Shown: piece after piece, positions 8,546 through 16,563 of the stretch
Layout of the letters: the number at the start of each line of letters is the position of its first letter
How positions within the stretch are numbered: position 1 is the first letter of the stretch
Origin: Phycisphaerae bacterium
Lineage (GTDB): Bacteria > Planctomycetota > Phycisphaerae > UBA1845 > UTPLA1
Direction of reading: 5' to 3'
DNA length: 64,000 nucleotides
Assembly: GCA_035275405.1 (NCBI GenBank)
Contig: DATEMU010000003.1
Span: 806,001-870,000 of the forward strand
Made by a program: the position numbers and the translations under genes
The notes under the pieces: generated by a model
Databases searched by the model: none
What the model was told of the DNA's origin: nothing
What the model saw: only the letters and a program-made list of their open reading frames with translations

Positions 8546-8729
8546 TGGCGCGATTACATTGCGTTGACCCAGGGTAGGTCGCCGCGGCGGGCAACCCTGG
8601 GCTAGGGGACGGAACGCCTTTGGCGTTGGGAGGATTTAATCCCTTCAGGATCGAAGAGAATCTTTTGGGGGCGGGACTTTTGTACAGGGGCGTTGCCCCT
8701 GCCTACTTTCGATCAGCCCTTCGGGCTGA
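8531..8729. repeat. chain of five short perfect hairpins
   Basis: Five perfect inverted repeats follow one another: ACCCC/GGGGT at 8531-8543 (3-base loop), CCCAGGGT/ACCCTGGG at 8568-8601, AACGCC/GGCGTT at 8613-8627 (loop TTT), AGGGGC/GCCCCT at 8686-8700 (loop GTT) and TCAGCCC/GGGCTGA at 8713-8729 (loop TTC). Four of the five have 3-base loops. No gene is supported between 8546 and 8824. The block could act as a bidirectional terminator between the converging gene at 8063-8545 and the epimerase gene, or be a repeat family; similar texts are, as far as I recall, frequent between genes in environmental Planctomycete genomes. Confidence 0.7.
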
Positions 8730-8824
8730 GAGTGAGCGGCGGGAGCGGCGATAGACATTACTCTATTCACTGCGGCTCGGCGGGAGCCTCGCCCTCCCGC
8801 GAACTCGATCTGCCCTACGTTGTG

Positions 8825-9766
8825 TCATCCAAACAAATCCGCGAGTGCGGCATCCAGGTCGGGGAATTTGAACTCGAATTCTTCCTCGCGGAGTCTTCGG
8901 GAAATGACATAGCGACCGTAGAGCGCGAGTTCGGGGTCGGTGCGCATCAAGAGCGGCGCGCCGAGGCGGACCATCCATCCGAATGCGGGCAGGCCGATGG
9001 GGATTTTCATGGCACGGCGCAGCGAGCGCATGAATTCGCGCTGGGAGACGGGATTGGGCGATGAGGCGATGTATGTGCCCTGCATTTGAGGGTCGCTGAG
9101 GGCGCGTTCGAAGAGGCGGTTCATGTCGGTTTCGTGTATCCAACTCATGCCGTGTTCGCCCGATCCGACCCTTCCGCCGAGGCCGAGGCGGACGAGCGTT
9201 TTCAGTCGTCTCAGAGCCCCGCCGCCCGCGCCGCGATCCCGTCCGATCACGAAGCTGGTTCGGAGGATAACCTTTCGCTGCGACGGCAACGCGCTTTGGT
9301 CGAAGGCCTCCTCCCACGCCCTACCGATGAACGGCGCGAATCCGACGCCTGAGGGTGAATCTTCAGTACACGTCACGCGGGGCGGGTCGCCGTAGATGTG
9401 GGCAGTGCTCATTTGCACCCAGACGGGCGGCGGGTGTTCAAGGGAACGCATCGCCTGGCCCAAGACTCGCGTCGCTTCCACGCGCGAGCGCAGGATTTCG
9501 TCCTGGTGATCGGGCGTCTTGATGCAGTCGACGGAACGGCCTACGAGATTTACGAGACCGGCCGCGCCGTTGAGTTCGCTCAACCATGTTCCGATCGAGC
9601 GTGCGTCCCAAGGGACATGCCGCCATGGACCGCGGATTCTGGGCGGTGTTCGAGACAGAATGATGATCGGGTTCGCCGTAGTCGCGAAATGGGTGGCGAG
9701 CGATATACCAAGAAAGCCGCTGCCGCCGGCAATCACGACCGGGCCGGATGGCGTGTGGTCGGTCAT
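8825..9766 (-). CDS. TIGR01777-type NAD-dependent epimerase (YfcH-like)
   Basis: A 313-residue short-chain dehydrogenase of the extended epimerase type. The N-terminal Rossmann motif is [15 protein letters not shown] (about 10-24), and STAHIYGD (about 120-127) holds the Ser and Tyr of the active site region. The C-terminal part with [15 protein letters not shown] and the DUF1731-like end place it in the TIGR01777 family (E. coli YfcH, cyanobacterial SulA-like). Substrate is unknown for this family. It is a single gene on the minus strand with divergent or unrelated neighbours. Confidence 0.88.
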   Translation of the reverse strand: MTDHTPSGPVVIAGGSGFLGISLATHFATTANPIIILSRTPPRIRGPWRHVPWDARSIGTWLSELNGAAGLVNLVGRSVDCIKTPDHQDEILRSRVEATRVLGQAMRSLEHPPPVWVQMSTAHIYGDPPRVTCTEDSPSGVGFAPFIGRAWEEAFDQSALPSQRKVILRTSFVIGRDRGAGGGALRRLKTLVRLGLGGRVGSGEHGMSWIHETDMNRLFERALSDPQMQGTYIASSPNPVSQREFMRSLRRAMKIPIGLPAFGWMVRLGAPLLMRTDPELALYGRYVISRRLREEEFEFKFPDLDAALADLFG

Positions 9767-9973
9767 GTAGACAATTTAGCGGCGATCAAGCGAGGGTGGG
9801 GTTGGCGATTGTCGTGAAAACAGTGAAAGAAGGCGGTGGGGAGGGCTGGCGCGGATGGAGCACGTGGTTGTCGAGCCCTCACCCCGGCCCTCGTGTGCAA
9901 TCGAAGGCTGCGCGCGGGGCGCATGTGGTGTTTGGACCCTCACCCCAACCCTCTCCCTGGGAGGGAGAAGGGG

Positions 9974-10609
9974 TCAGGGGGCGACGAAGGAGAAGTCGAC
10001 GCGGAAGCCGCCGGGGGCGGTCGCGTCCTGTTCGAAGGTGAAGATGACGAGACCGTTGCCGGTGAGTTGGTCGGGGTCGGTGCGGGCGCAGGTGTACTCG
10101 TTTCCTGCGGTAAGGACGGCGCCGTTGGCGGTACCTTCGGTGGGTTCGGCCTCGAGGGGATCGCCGAGGGGGGCGGAGGAGAAGTTGACGCCGACGATGA
10201 GGGCGTTTTCATCGGTGATGTTGATGGCGGGGTTCTCCTCGTTTTCCTCGATGAGGCGGATCAGTTCCGCGCCGCCGACGGAGAAGGTCTTGCGGCAAGG
10301 CTGGGCGATCTGGGCGCTGGAGGTGTTGCCCTCAAGCCGAAGCTGGCCGAAGTTGTTGGGAATCGTGTCGTTGTCGAGCTGGTCGTAGGCGCCAAAGGTG
10401 AAGATCGCGCGGAATGGCGTGTTGTTGACGAAGCCGACCTGAAGGGCGCGGGGCGACGGCACGCCAAACGGCGTGATGAAGTTGCTGGTCGCGGCGGAGT
10501 TGTTGAACAGGGCGCTCTGCGTTGCGCAGGAATGCGACAGCGCGGCGGCCGCGATGCACAGGACGAAGACGATGGTCTCGATCGGTTGGCGTTTCAGCGT
10601 TTTAATCAT
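9974..10609 (-). CDS. secreted lipoprotein, function unknown
   Basis: About 211 residues when started at ATG 10609, where a signal peptide begins (MIKTLKRQPIETIVFVLCIA) and ends in a lipobox-like LSHSC. A start 87 bases further upstream is open but adds a Pro/Ser-rich stretch without signal character, so the internal ATG is preferred. The mature part has a beta-rich pattern with Asn- and Asp-rich turns (ITDENALIVGVNFSSAPLG), as in Planctomycete envelope proteins of unknown role. A 16-base palindrome lies 40 bases upstream. Confidence 0.65.
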   Translation of the reverse strand: MIKTLKRQPIETIVFVLCIAAAALSHSCATQSALFNNSAATSNFITPFGVPSPRALQVGFVNNTPFRAIFTFGAYDQLDNDTIPNNFGQLRLEGNTSSAQIAQPCRKTFSVGGAELIRLIEENEENPAINITDENALIVGVNFSSAPLGDPLEAEPTEGTANGAVLTAGNEYTCARTDPDQLTGNGLVIFTFEQDATAPGGFRVDFSFVAP

Positions 10610-10648
10610 GAAGCGTACTCGCGATCGGTTCCCGAAGGATATCGGCGG

Positions 10649-10664
10649 TCCCGGCGCGCCGGGA
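10649..10664. repeat. 16-base perfect palindrome
   Basis: TCCCGGCGCGCCGGGA is a perfect palindrome 40 bases upstream of the start of the gene at 9974-10609. A copy with one difference (TCCCGGCGTGCCGGGA) lies 10 bases upstream of mraY at 40587-40602. It may be an operator or a dispersed repeat. Confidence 0.6.
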
Positions 10665-10810
10665 TCAGGCGAGGAATCGGTCTGGCAAGACCCCATTGAT
10701 TATAGATCGGCGGAGCAGCGCGGAGTTCTCAGTACAAGATGCGCGAGGCACCGTCCGGCGGATTTCGCGCGAGTCGGCGCAGATAATGCGGCTATGGCCG
10801 ACCGCGACGA

Positions 10811-11734
10811 TTACTGGGGAATGGGGGCGTCTTCGGGGCCCTGGTCCACGTGGCGATTGTAGAAATCGATGATGGCGGCGGTGTCCAAGGTCTGGAAGGC
10901 GTGCTGGACGTCCCAGGAAATCGCGAGGTAGGGGCCGGAAGCCGGAAACGTCGTTGTGCCGGTGCAGGAGGCGCTGATCCCGTCGTACCGGCAGATCACC
11001 ATCTTTTTCTCGTCGAACCGCGGCGAGGGCGGGAGGGCGTCGAAGAGCGCCTGCAACTGAGCCTTGGTTTCGTCGGAGCAGGGACCGCCGCAGTCGTATA
11101 GCAGCACGACCGTTCCGTGTTCGAGGTTGTGGACATAAACTTCTGGCGCCACAGCCTCGTCGTAGAAGCCGGGCGCGACGGGCGACACGCCCGCCGACGA
11201 ATAGTGCGCTCCGGAGGCCGGGGGATTGTTGCTGTAGCAAATGATTGTGCCGTTCGCGACATGGGTGCGGCCCTCATCGAAAACGCAGGTGTCGCCGCCG
11301 GGCTCGGGGCCGCCGTCGGGCGTGCCGCGCATGGGAATCTCGATCGTCCGCGTGACGACGTCGGTTCCCACGGTCGCGGTGACGTCGAAGTTGATCGGAT
11401 CATGATCTTCGGTGTTGCCGGAGACGTCGGCCGCTTCCTGTGCAGCGGTCTTAAAGGTCTTGACGATGCTGACGCCCGTTCCGGTGGTTCCGTCGGAGAA
11501 TGACCATTGCACGAGTGCATTCGCAGGGACGCCCGAGGCAGTGAAGGTGACGGACCAGCTGACGGTTTCGGTCGAGGAGACCTTGACGCCGCAGCCGGTC
11601 GGGGTGGCGAGAATCTCGAAGGCCCCGGGCGGCGGGGGATTGAAGCCATCGCAGCTCGCGAGGAACAGTGCAAGGGCGACAGCGCACACAAGAAATAACC
11701 TGGTTGGAAAAAGGGGCTTATTTATCAGATCCAT
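10811..11734 (-). CDS. DUF3105-domain lipoprotein
   Basis: The 307-residue product starts with a signal peptide and lipobox (LFLASC, Cys28). Residues about 40-150 look like a PKD/Ig-like beta domain (WSVTFTASGVPANALVQWSF). The C-terminal half carries the DUF3105 signature: YSNNPPASGAHYSSAG, then PEVYVHNLEHGTVVLLYDC. DUF3105 proteins are secreted or membrane-anchored and their function is not known; the paired His residues suggest metal binding. It is followed on the same strand, after a 200-base gap, by another lipoprotein gene. Confidence 0.85.
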   Translation of the reverse strand: MDLINKPLFPTRLFLVCAVALALFLASCDGFNPPPPGAFEILATPTGCGVKVSSTETVSWSVTFTASGVPANALVQWSFSDGTTGTGVSIVKTFKTAAQEAADVSGNTEDHDPINFDVTATVGTDVVTRTIEIPMRGTPDGGPEPGGDTCVFDEGRTHVANGTIICYSNNPPASGAHYSSAGVSPVAPGFYDEAVAPEVYVHNLEHGTVVLLYDCGGPCSDETKAQLQALFDALPPSPRFDEKKMVICRYDGISASCTGTTTFPASGPYLAISWDVQHAFQTLDTAAIIDFYNRHVDQGPEDAPIPQ

Positions 11735-12164
11735 GAAAAGGCGGCTCCATCAGTCGGCGAGGGTTGTGGGTAATGATAGGCGAGGCGGGCATTATGGCGA
11801 GGAGGGTTTTGGGCCGACGGACATCATACAAGACTAGGAATCGTTTGGGGGAAGGTCAATAACGACCAGGGCGTTGGATTATCGGCCAGAACGGCGGAAT
11901 TTGGGGCACCAAACATGGATTGGGTCGCCCCGACTCATCGGAACAGCCCATAAACATTGACAAACTCCGATGAAGCGGCAAAGAATGTTGTGGATCGGGG
12001 CCGAATTGCCGATCCGGTAACGGCGAAATGGGGGACCGTACCAGGGAGTGCCGGGCGTACTCCTCTCCTCGCAGGCTGGAAGACCATCGCCAAAGTTGAG
12101 CGCGAAAGAGCGCACCGGGGGGTGCTTTCGCATGATGAGAGTGAACGATCGAAGGGGAGCTGTG
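11735..12164. other. 430-base divergent intergenic region
   Basis: No coding frame is supported between the DUF3105 gene (minus) and the lipoprotein gene at 12165 (plus). The only regulatory signal I can point to is a TTGACA at 11957 with an AAGAAT 18 bases later. An AAGGGGAG ribosome-binding sequence lies just before the 12165 start. Confidence 0.5.
11957..11986 (+). promoter_or_regulatory. possible sigma-70-type promoter
   Basis: TTGACA at 11957-11962 matches the -35 consensus exactly, and AAGAAT 18 bases downstream matches the -10 consensus in four of six positions. It points toward the lipoprotein gene at 12165, leaving a leader of about 170 bases. Consensus promoters are not well defined for this phylum. 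Confidence 0.25.
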
Positions 12165-13022
12165 ATGCGCCTGTGCAAGGTGGTGTGTCTGGTTGCGCTG
12201 ACGGCGACGGTGGGCTGCACGGGCGATATTTGGCTTTACGGCGCGGAGTCCATTCCCGTCGAGATTATCAGCGATACCGAGCTTGAATTGGGGATTGCGG
12301 TCGTGCATCCGGTCGGCGTCGAGACGGTGGCTGCCGGCGCGATGGCGACCGTTCAATGGGCGGATATCGCGAGCGTCGCGGGGACGGGCGTGCGCGTGCA
12401 GGCGCAGCGAAATGCAACCACCGGCAATACCACGCTTCCAGACGCCCCTACCGGGCCGGTTATCTTCCTGATCGGGGATGCGACGCCGGGGACGGGGCGC
12501 GACGCTATTGCGGACGGCGAGAACGATATTTTCCATTGGGACACGACCGGCGTTCGCGTGGGTCGCTATATCATTACGATGACCATTGAGGCGCCGGACG
12601 GGACGAGCGAGACGGTCATGTCGCTCGATCCGGATCGCGGGACAACGGGCGTGGTGAACATCACGACGACGCTGCCGGTGCCGACATTGAACTTCACCGC
12701 ACCGGGGGCGACGGACGAGACGGTGACGACCGGGAATACGTTCAACATCACGTGGACGGACAACGGAAGCGCGAACGCCGACGCGCGAATGACGCTGGGG
12801 CTGGATCCCGATGACAACCCCGACAACGGCAACGAGGTGATCCTGCTGAGCAATGAACCGCTGAGCACGGATGGGAACAACGGGTCGTTCACGTTTAATT
12901 TCCTCGATCAAGATGGCAACGGGGTGGCGGACGGGACGTACACGGTCTTCGCGCAGCTGGACGACAACGCGAACGATGTCGTGACGGTCGAGGCCACGGG
13001 GCAGCTTATTCTGAACCCGTAG
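12165..13022 (+). CDS. lipoprotein with two Ig-like domains
   Basis: About 285 residues from ATG 12165, which follows AAGGGGAG by 5 bases and begins a lipoprotein signal (MRLCKVVCLVALTATVGC). In-frame ATGs further upstream lack a signal peptide. The mature protein reads as two beta-sandwich repeats, the first with GVETVAAGAMATVQWADIAS and the second with TVTTGNTFNITWTDNG, each starting with the pattern 'value above a threshold, then W'. The last part has Asp/Asn-rich calcium-binding-like loops (DPDDNPDNGNE, DQDGNGVADG). It is a surface protein of unknown role. Confidence 0.7.
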   Translation: MRLCKVVCLVALTATVGCTGDIWLYGAESIPVEIISDTELELGIAVVHPVGVETVAAGAMATVQWADIASVAGTGVRVQAQRNATTGNTTLPDAPTGPVIFLIGDATPGTGRDAIADGENDIFHWDTTGVRVGRYIITMTIEAPDGTSETVMSLDPDRGTTGVVNITTTLPVPTLNFTAPGATDETVTTGNTFNITWTDNGSANADARMTLGLDPDDNPDNGNEVILLSNEPLSTDGNNGSFTFNFLDQDGNGVADGTYTVFAQLDDNANDVVTVEATGQLILNP

Positions 13023-13024
13023 AT

Positions 13025-13060
13025 GGGAATGCGGAATTGGGAATTCGGAATGCGGAATTG
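13025..13060. repeat. GGAATTCGGAATGC simple repeat
   Basis: Alternating GGAATTG / GGAATTCGGAATGC units directly follow the stop of the lipoprotein gene. They form partial self-complementary arms around GAATTC. A shorter fragment of the same text occurs near 4397 in the repeat-rich gap. Confidence 0.65.
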
Positions 13061-13075
13061 AAAAACCCGCCGACG

Positions 13076-13495
13076 CTATTCATCTCCTGAAAATCTACGG
13101 TATTGCTTTCGCGCCTTACGGGCGGCTTTCTCGGCGAGGCGTTTTTCTTTTGACGCTTTCGTGGGGCGGGTCTTTTTGCGCACCGCGCGGGGGCGGAGGG
13201 CGTCGGCGAGCAGGCGGATGAAACGCGCTCGTGCTTCGCGCTGGTTGGCGGATTGCGTTCGCTCGCGGCTACTGCTAAGGGAGAGGACGCCGTGTTTGTC
13301 CAGGCGGGGGGCGAGTTCTTCCTGAATCCGGCGGCGCTGCCAGTCGGAGAGCGACGGGCTGCCGGCCACGTCGAAGCGGAGCGTCGCTTTGGTCGCAACC
13401 TTGTTGACGTTCTGACCGCCGGGGCCGGGGCTGCGGCTGAAGGTGAAGACGAGTTCGTCGTCGGGGAGGGTGAGGTGGTGGTTGATGCGGATCAT
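13076..13495 (-). CDS. arfB: ArfB/YaeJ-like peptidyl-tRNA hydrolase of the release-factor family
   Basis: The 139-residue protein contains the peptidyl-tRNA hydrolysing GGQ motif (Gly26-Gly27-Gln28 in SRSPGPGGQNVNKV) and a Lys/Arg-rich C-terminal tail, but no codon-recognition domains. This is the layout of ArfB/YaeJ (ICT1-like) factors that release stalled ribosomes, with the basic tail entering the empty mRNA channel. The start at 13495 is chosen because the core begins MIRINHHLTLPDDEL; an ATG 45 bases upstream is also open. It is divergent from the isomerase gene, with only 46 bases between starts. Confidence 0.88.
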   Translation of the reverse strand: MIRINHHLTLPDDELVFTFSRSPGPGGQNVNKVATKATLRFDVAGSPSLSDWQRRRIQEELAPRLDKHGVLSLSSSRERTQSANQREARARFIRLLADALRPRAVRKKTRPTKASKEKRLAEKAARKARKQYRRFSGDE

Positions 13496-13541
13496 CGATG
13501 CGCATTCAACCGCAGGCGGCTCATTGCTACAATCCGCCACG

Positions 13542-14639
13542 ATGCAAATCTCTCCCCTGATTTTTGAGCCGATCTATCGACACAAGGTGTGGGGTGGGCG
13601 GAATCTGGAGCGGGTGTTGGGGAAGATGCTGCCGCCGGGGGAGGCGATTGGGGAGAGTTGGGAGTGCGCGGATGTGGAGAGCGCGCAATCCGTTGTCGCG
13701 AGAGGGCCGGCGAAGGGGCGGTCGCTGCGCGAGCTGGTGGCGGAGTGGGGGGCGGGTTTGACGGGGCGGGCGGAGCTTTGCGAGGGGCGGTTTCCCCTGC
13801 TGATCAAGTTTCTGGACGCGACCGAGGCGCTGAGCATTCAGGTGCATCCGGGCGATGGGGCGGACGAGGCCTCGGGGCGCAAAAAGCATGAAGCATGGTT
13901 TGTGCTGGATGCCGCGCCAGGGGCCGTAGCTTATCGCGGGTTGGCGAGCGGAGTCACGCTGGATCATTTTCGAGAAGTCTGCCGGCGCGAGCCGCAGCGC
14001 GTGCCGGAGCTATTGAATAAAATCGGCGTCCGTGCAGGCGATACGTTTTATGTCCCCGGCGGAACCGTGCATGCGCTGGGAGCGGGCGTGGTGGTTGCGG
14101 AGGTGCAAACGCCGTCGGAGGTGACGTATCGGCTCTACGACTGGGGGCGGACTCGGGCCGCGGAGGATGGCGGATTGAATGTGGAGAAGGGGCTGGCTTG
14201 CGTGCGCGCGGATGCGGATTGGGCGGCGTGTGAGAGGCGGTCGCATGTGACGAGTTTTTTCACGACGGTGACGCGGCTGGTGAGCTGCCCGAGATTTGTC
14301 ATCGAGCGGGTGCGGTTTTCGGGGGAGATGGAGCAGGAGATACCGTACGCGGAATTGGTGTGCTGGATGGTGTTGGAGGGGCGCGGGGAGATTGCATACG
14401 GGAAGGGTGGCGTAGAGAGCTTTGGACGCGGCGAGGTCGTGGTCCTACCGGCGGGCTTGGAAAAGCCTAAGCTGCGGACGAAGACGGATTGCGTTTGGCT
14501 GGAAGTGACGGTGCCGGTGAAGTCGGATCTGGCGGGGTATGAGCATCCGGATGCGGCGGCGCTTCGCGCTGCGGAGGGTGGTCCCGGCGCGCCGGTGCAG
14601 ATCAATATCAGCAGGCTTCACAGGCCGACGAATCGGTAG
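13542..14639 (+). CDS. manA: mannose-6-phosphate isomerase, class I
   Basis: A 365-residue type I phosphomannose isomerase that interconverts mannose-6-phosphate and fructose-6-phosphate. Zinc ligands are visible as Gln100 and His102 in IQVHPGD, Glu117 in KKHEAW, and His177 in VPGGTVHALG. The N-terminal FEPIYRHKVWGGRNLERVL is typical of the short class found in Bacillus and Planctomycetes. ATG 13542 was chosen because the family sequence starts there (MQISPLIFEP); upstream in-frame starts overlap the divergent arfB gene. The product would feed mannose sugars into glycans or lipopolysaccharide. Confidence 0.92.
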   Translation: MQISPLIFEPIYRHKVWGGRNLERVLGKMLPPGEAIGESWECADVESAQSVVARGPAKGRSLRELVAEWGAGLTGRAELCEGRFPLLIKFLDATEALSIQVHPGDGADEASGRKKHEAWFVLDAAPGAVAYRGLASGVTLDHFREVCRREPQRVPELLNKIGVRAGDTFYVPGGTVHALGAGVVVAEVQTPSEVTYRLYDWGRTRAAEDGGLNVEKGLACVRADADWAACERRSHVTSFFTTVTRLVSCPRFVIERVRFSGEMEQEIPYAELVCWMVLEGRGEIAYGKGGVESFGRGEVVVLPAGLEKPKLRTKTDCVWLEVTVPVKSDLAGYEHPDAAALRAAEGGPGAPVQINISRLHRPTNR

Positions 14640-14793
14640 CCCATTTCTTCAAATTGGCTTGGAGAGAGCCGTTTTTCAGTCGTAATCTTCTCTGCTGGCA
14701 CTATTTAGCGAAAATCGAGATTTGCCCGTTGCGCAGAGCCGGTTAGGGCGACTAGTTGGATAGTAGCAGTCTGCGCTTAGAAAGGAGCGTCGT

Positions 14794-15810
14794 ATGTCTT
14801 CTCGTAATTATTTTCTATGTCGGCTGGTCGTGGTACCGGTACTCAGCTTGATTCCAGGATGCGCGGCGAGCGGTCCTGGCGAGGCAAGCGGCCCCCTTTC
14901 GTTGCAATCAGCTTTCGGTGCGATGAAATCGGCCGAAGCTATTCATATCAAAAACGAACTGGACAAGGGCAAGGGAACACCAGTTACGCAGAGTTGGGAC
15001 TGTTGGAGTGCGTCGGGACTCGGATATCGATCAGACTTGCCTGGCCATACGGAGATTTATGACGAGAAGTCGCGGCGAATGTATCGAGGAGGGCCGGAAG
15101 GTGGCGCGGTTGTTGAAAGGTATGAAACAAGCATCGGCACTGAACTCCTTCGGCGGGGGCGGCAAGAGGAGAGCATTGAGTATCTGATCGCGCGGCAGCG
15201 ATGCGGAGACGCAAACGTGCGCCATGAGCGGATCGAAGCAAATGGGAAACTCATTCACAGGATTTCTTGCAGCGATGACGCATCGCGACCGCTCGTAGTT
15301 GAATTCGATCCGGCCGAGATGAGAATTCTCAAAACAGAGTCATGGACAAGGCGTGACAAAACGACTGGCGAAGAGCCCACCCGCGTGGTTACGACTTACG
15401 AATACCCTTCTCTTGCCCAACTCGATCCAAAGCTTTTTGAGATTCCTGATGGGAATCAGCGAGCGGGGGTACATGTTGTGCCTTCCGACCAGGCGGCGCT
15501 GGAGCAATGTTTGACCAATCTCAGGGACATCGCCGGCCAGATGATGAAGTACGAGGAGCATCACCCGGAAGGACTGCCGGCGGATTTGGAAAAAGCGATT
15601 CGAAGCGAAGAAGGATTTCGCGAGAGCATGCTCCATTGCCCGCTGATACCAACGAACGGCAGATTGCAGTATGAATCGAAGTTAAAGCCCGGCACCAAAT
15701 CCTTCGCGGAAATGCCATTTGACAGTGTGGTTTTTGAATGCAGGAATCATGGTGGTCGCGTGGCCCAAGTTTACGGCGGTGGACATGCCATGGTAAAGGT
15801 TGCAAAGTAG
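14794..15810 (+). CDS. lipoprotein, LolA/outer-membrane-carrier-like fold possible
   Basis: The 338-residue product begins with a signal peptide ending in a lipobox (LSLIPGC, Cys23) and follows an AAAGGAGCG ribosome site. Residues about 45-220 show a pattern seen in LolA-like proteins: WSASGLGYRSDLPG, then VVEFDPAEMRILKTESW and a TTYEYPSLAQLDPKLFEIP ending. The C-terminal third contains LTNLRDIAGQMMKYEEHHPE and a FECRNHGGRVAQVYGGGHAM stretch like the display region of Planctomycete prepilin-type proteins. These resemblances are from memory of patterns only and the function is unknown. It is monocistronic. Confidence 0.65.
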   Translation: MSSRNYFLCRLVVVPVLSLIPGCAASGPGEASGPLSLQSAFGAMKSAEAIHIKNELDKGKGTPVTQSWDCWSASGLGYRSDLPGHTEIYDEKSRRMYRGGPEGGAVVERYETSIGTELLRRGRQEESIEYLIARQRCGDANVRHERIEANGKLIHRISCSDDASRPLVVEFDPAEMRILKTESWTRRDKTTGEEPTRVVTTYEYPSLAQLDPKLFEIPDGNQRAGVHVVPSDQAALEQCLTNLRDIAGQMMKYEEHHPEGLPADLEKAIRSEEGFRESMLHCPLIPTNGRLQYESKLKPGTKSFAEMPFDSVVFECRNHGGRVAQVYGGGHAMVKVAK

Positions 15811-15864
15811 AACATTATCCTCATTCGTGAGCAAACGCGCGATCGAGCGCAACGCGACGCTCCC

Positions 15865-16413
15865 TTACGGTCGCGGCTCTGATCGGTGGGCGTGGTTCGG
15901 ATATTTGCCCGCCGCGTGCAGGCGGCCGAGGTGGAGGTAGCTTTCGATGACTTCGCGGATGTAGAGCCGCTCTTCGTCTTTCACGTCGCGGGCGATCTTG
16001 CCGGGCAGGCCCATGACGAGCTTGCCGTCGGGGATTTTGGTGTTGGGCGGAAGAAGTGCCCCGGCGGCGATAATGCAGCCCGCGCCGATTTCGCAGTCGT
16101 CGAGGACGATGGAGCCGATGCCGATGAGCGTGCCGGGGCCGACGCTGCGGCAGTGGACGACGGCGCGATGACCGACGGCCACGTCGTCGGCGATGTCGAG
16201 GGGGACGCCGCGGTTGGTGTGGACGATCGCGCCATCCTGGATGTTGCAGCGGCGACCGATGCGGATGGCGGAGACGTCGCCGCGGATGACGACGTGGTGC
16301 ATGATGGTGCAGCCGTCGCCGAGGGTGACTTCGCCGCCGATGTAGGCGGTCGGGGCGATGTAGATGTCGCGGCCGAGGGTGACGCGGTCAGGGAGGTCCT
16401 GGAAATCGAACAT
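15865..16413 (-). CDS. gamma-carbonic-anhydrase-like hexapeptide-repeat protein
   Basis: A 182-residue left-handed beta-helix protein with imperfect hexapeptide repeats across about residues 15-150 (YIGGEVTLGDGCTIMHHVVI, then ...IGIGSIVLDDCEIGAG). It contains the gamma-class pattern IRGDVSAIRIGRRCNIQDGA, a conserved Arg/Asp/Gln signature, and the metal-ligand His positions HTN and HCR (GHRAVVHC). This is the YrdA/CaiE/PaaY family; whether this member hydrates CO2 is uncertain. A short tandem repeat lies directly upstream of its start. Confidence 0.88.
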   Translation of the reverse strand: MFDFQDLPDRVTLGRDIYIAPTAYIGGEVTLGDGCTIMHHVVIRGDVSAIRIGRRCNIQDGAIVHTNRGVPLDIADDVAVGHRAVVHCRSVGPGTLIGIGSIVLDDCEIGAGCIIAAGALLPPNTKIPDGKLVMGLPGKIARDVKDEERLYIREVIESYLHLGRLHAAGKYPNHAHRSEPRP

Positions 16414-16425
16414 GGGGGCATTGAA

Positions 16426-16465
16426 AAGTCAAAACGTCGAAACGTCAAAAAGTCAAAAAGTCAGA
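16426..16465. repeat. tandem GTCAAAA-type octamers
   Basis: Five degenerate units of about 8 bases (GTCAAAAC, GTCGAAAC, GTCAAAAA, GTCAAAAA, GTCAGAG) directly upstream of the minus-strand start at 16413. The array is too short-period for CRISPR. It could affect expression of the hexapeptide-repeat gene, or be neutral simple sequence. Confidence 0.6.
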
Positions 16466-16470
16466 GTTTT

Positions 16471-16498
16471 CCACAGATGACGCAGATAACGCAGATGA
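16471..16498. repeat. CACAGATGACGCAGATAACGCAGAT repeat
   Basis: A short three-unit text with period about 10 (CACAGATGAC, GCAGATAAC, GCAGATGA) between the hexapeptide-repeat gene and the selenoprotein gene. As far as I recall, this text is dispersed between genes in many environmental bacterial genomes, without known function. Confidence 0.55.
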
Positions 16499-16563
16499 AT
16501 TGGACTGAGCTTAATGTGGTGGAGCCTAATCGTCCGGTTTAGGATTACTCGGGGAGGATGATT

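Noticed and set aside
11856-12911. Minus-strand frame over the Ig-like lipoprotein gene
   Set aside because: It has Arg/His-rich composition typical of antisense frames in GC-rich DNA and overlaps the real gene at 12165-13022.
16426-16465. CRISPR array
   Set aside because: Units of about 8 bases with no unique spacers and no cas genes in the window.
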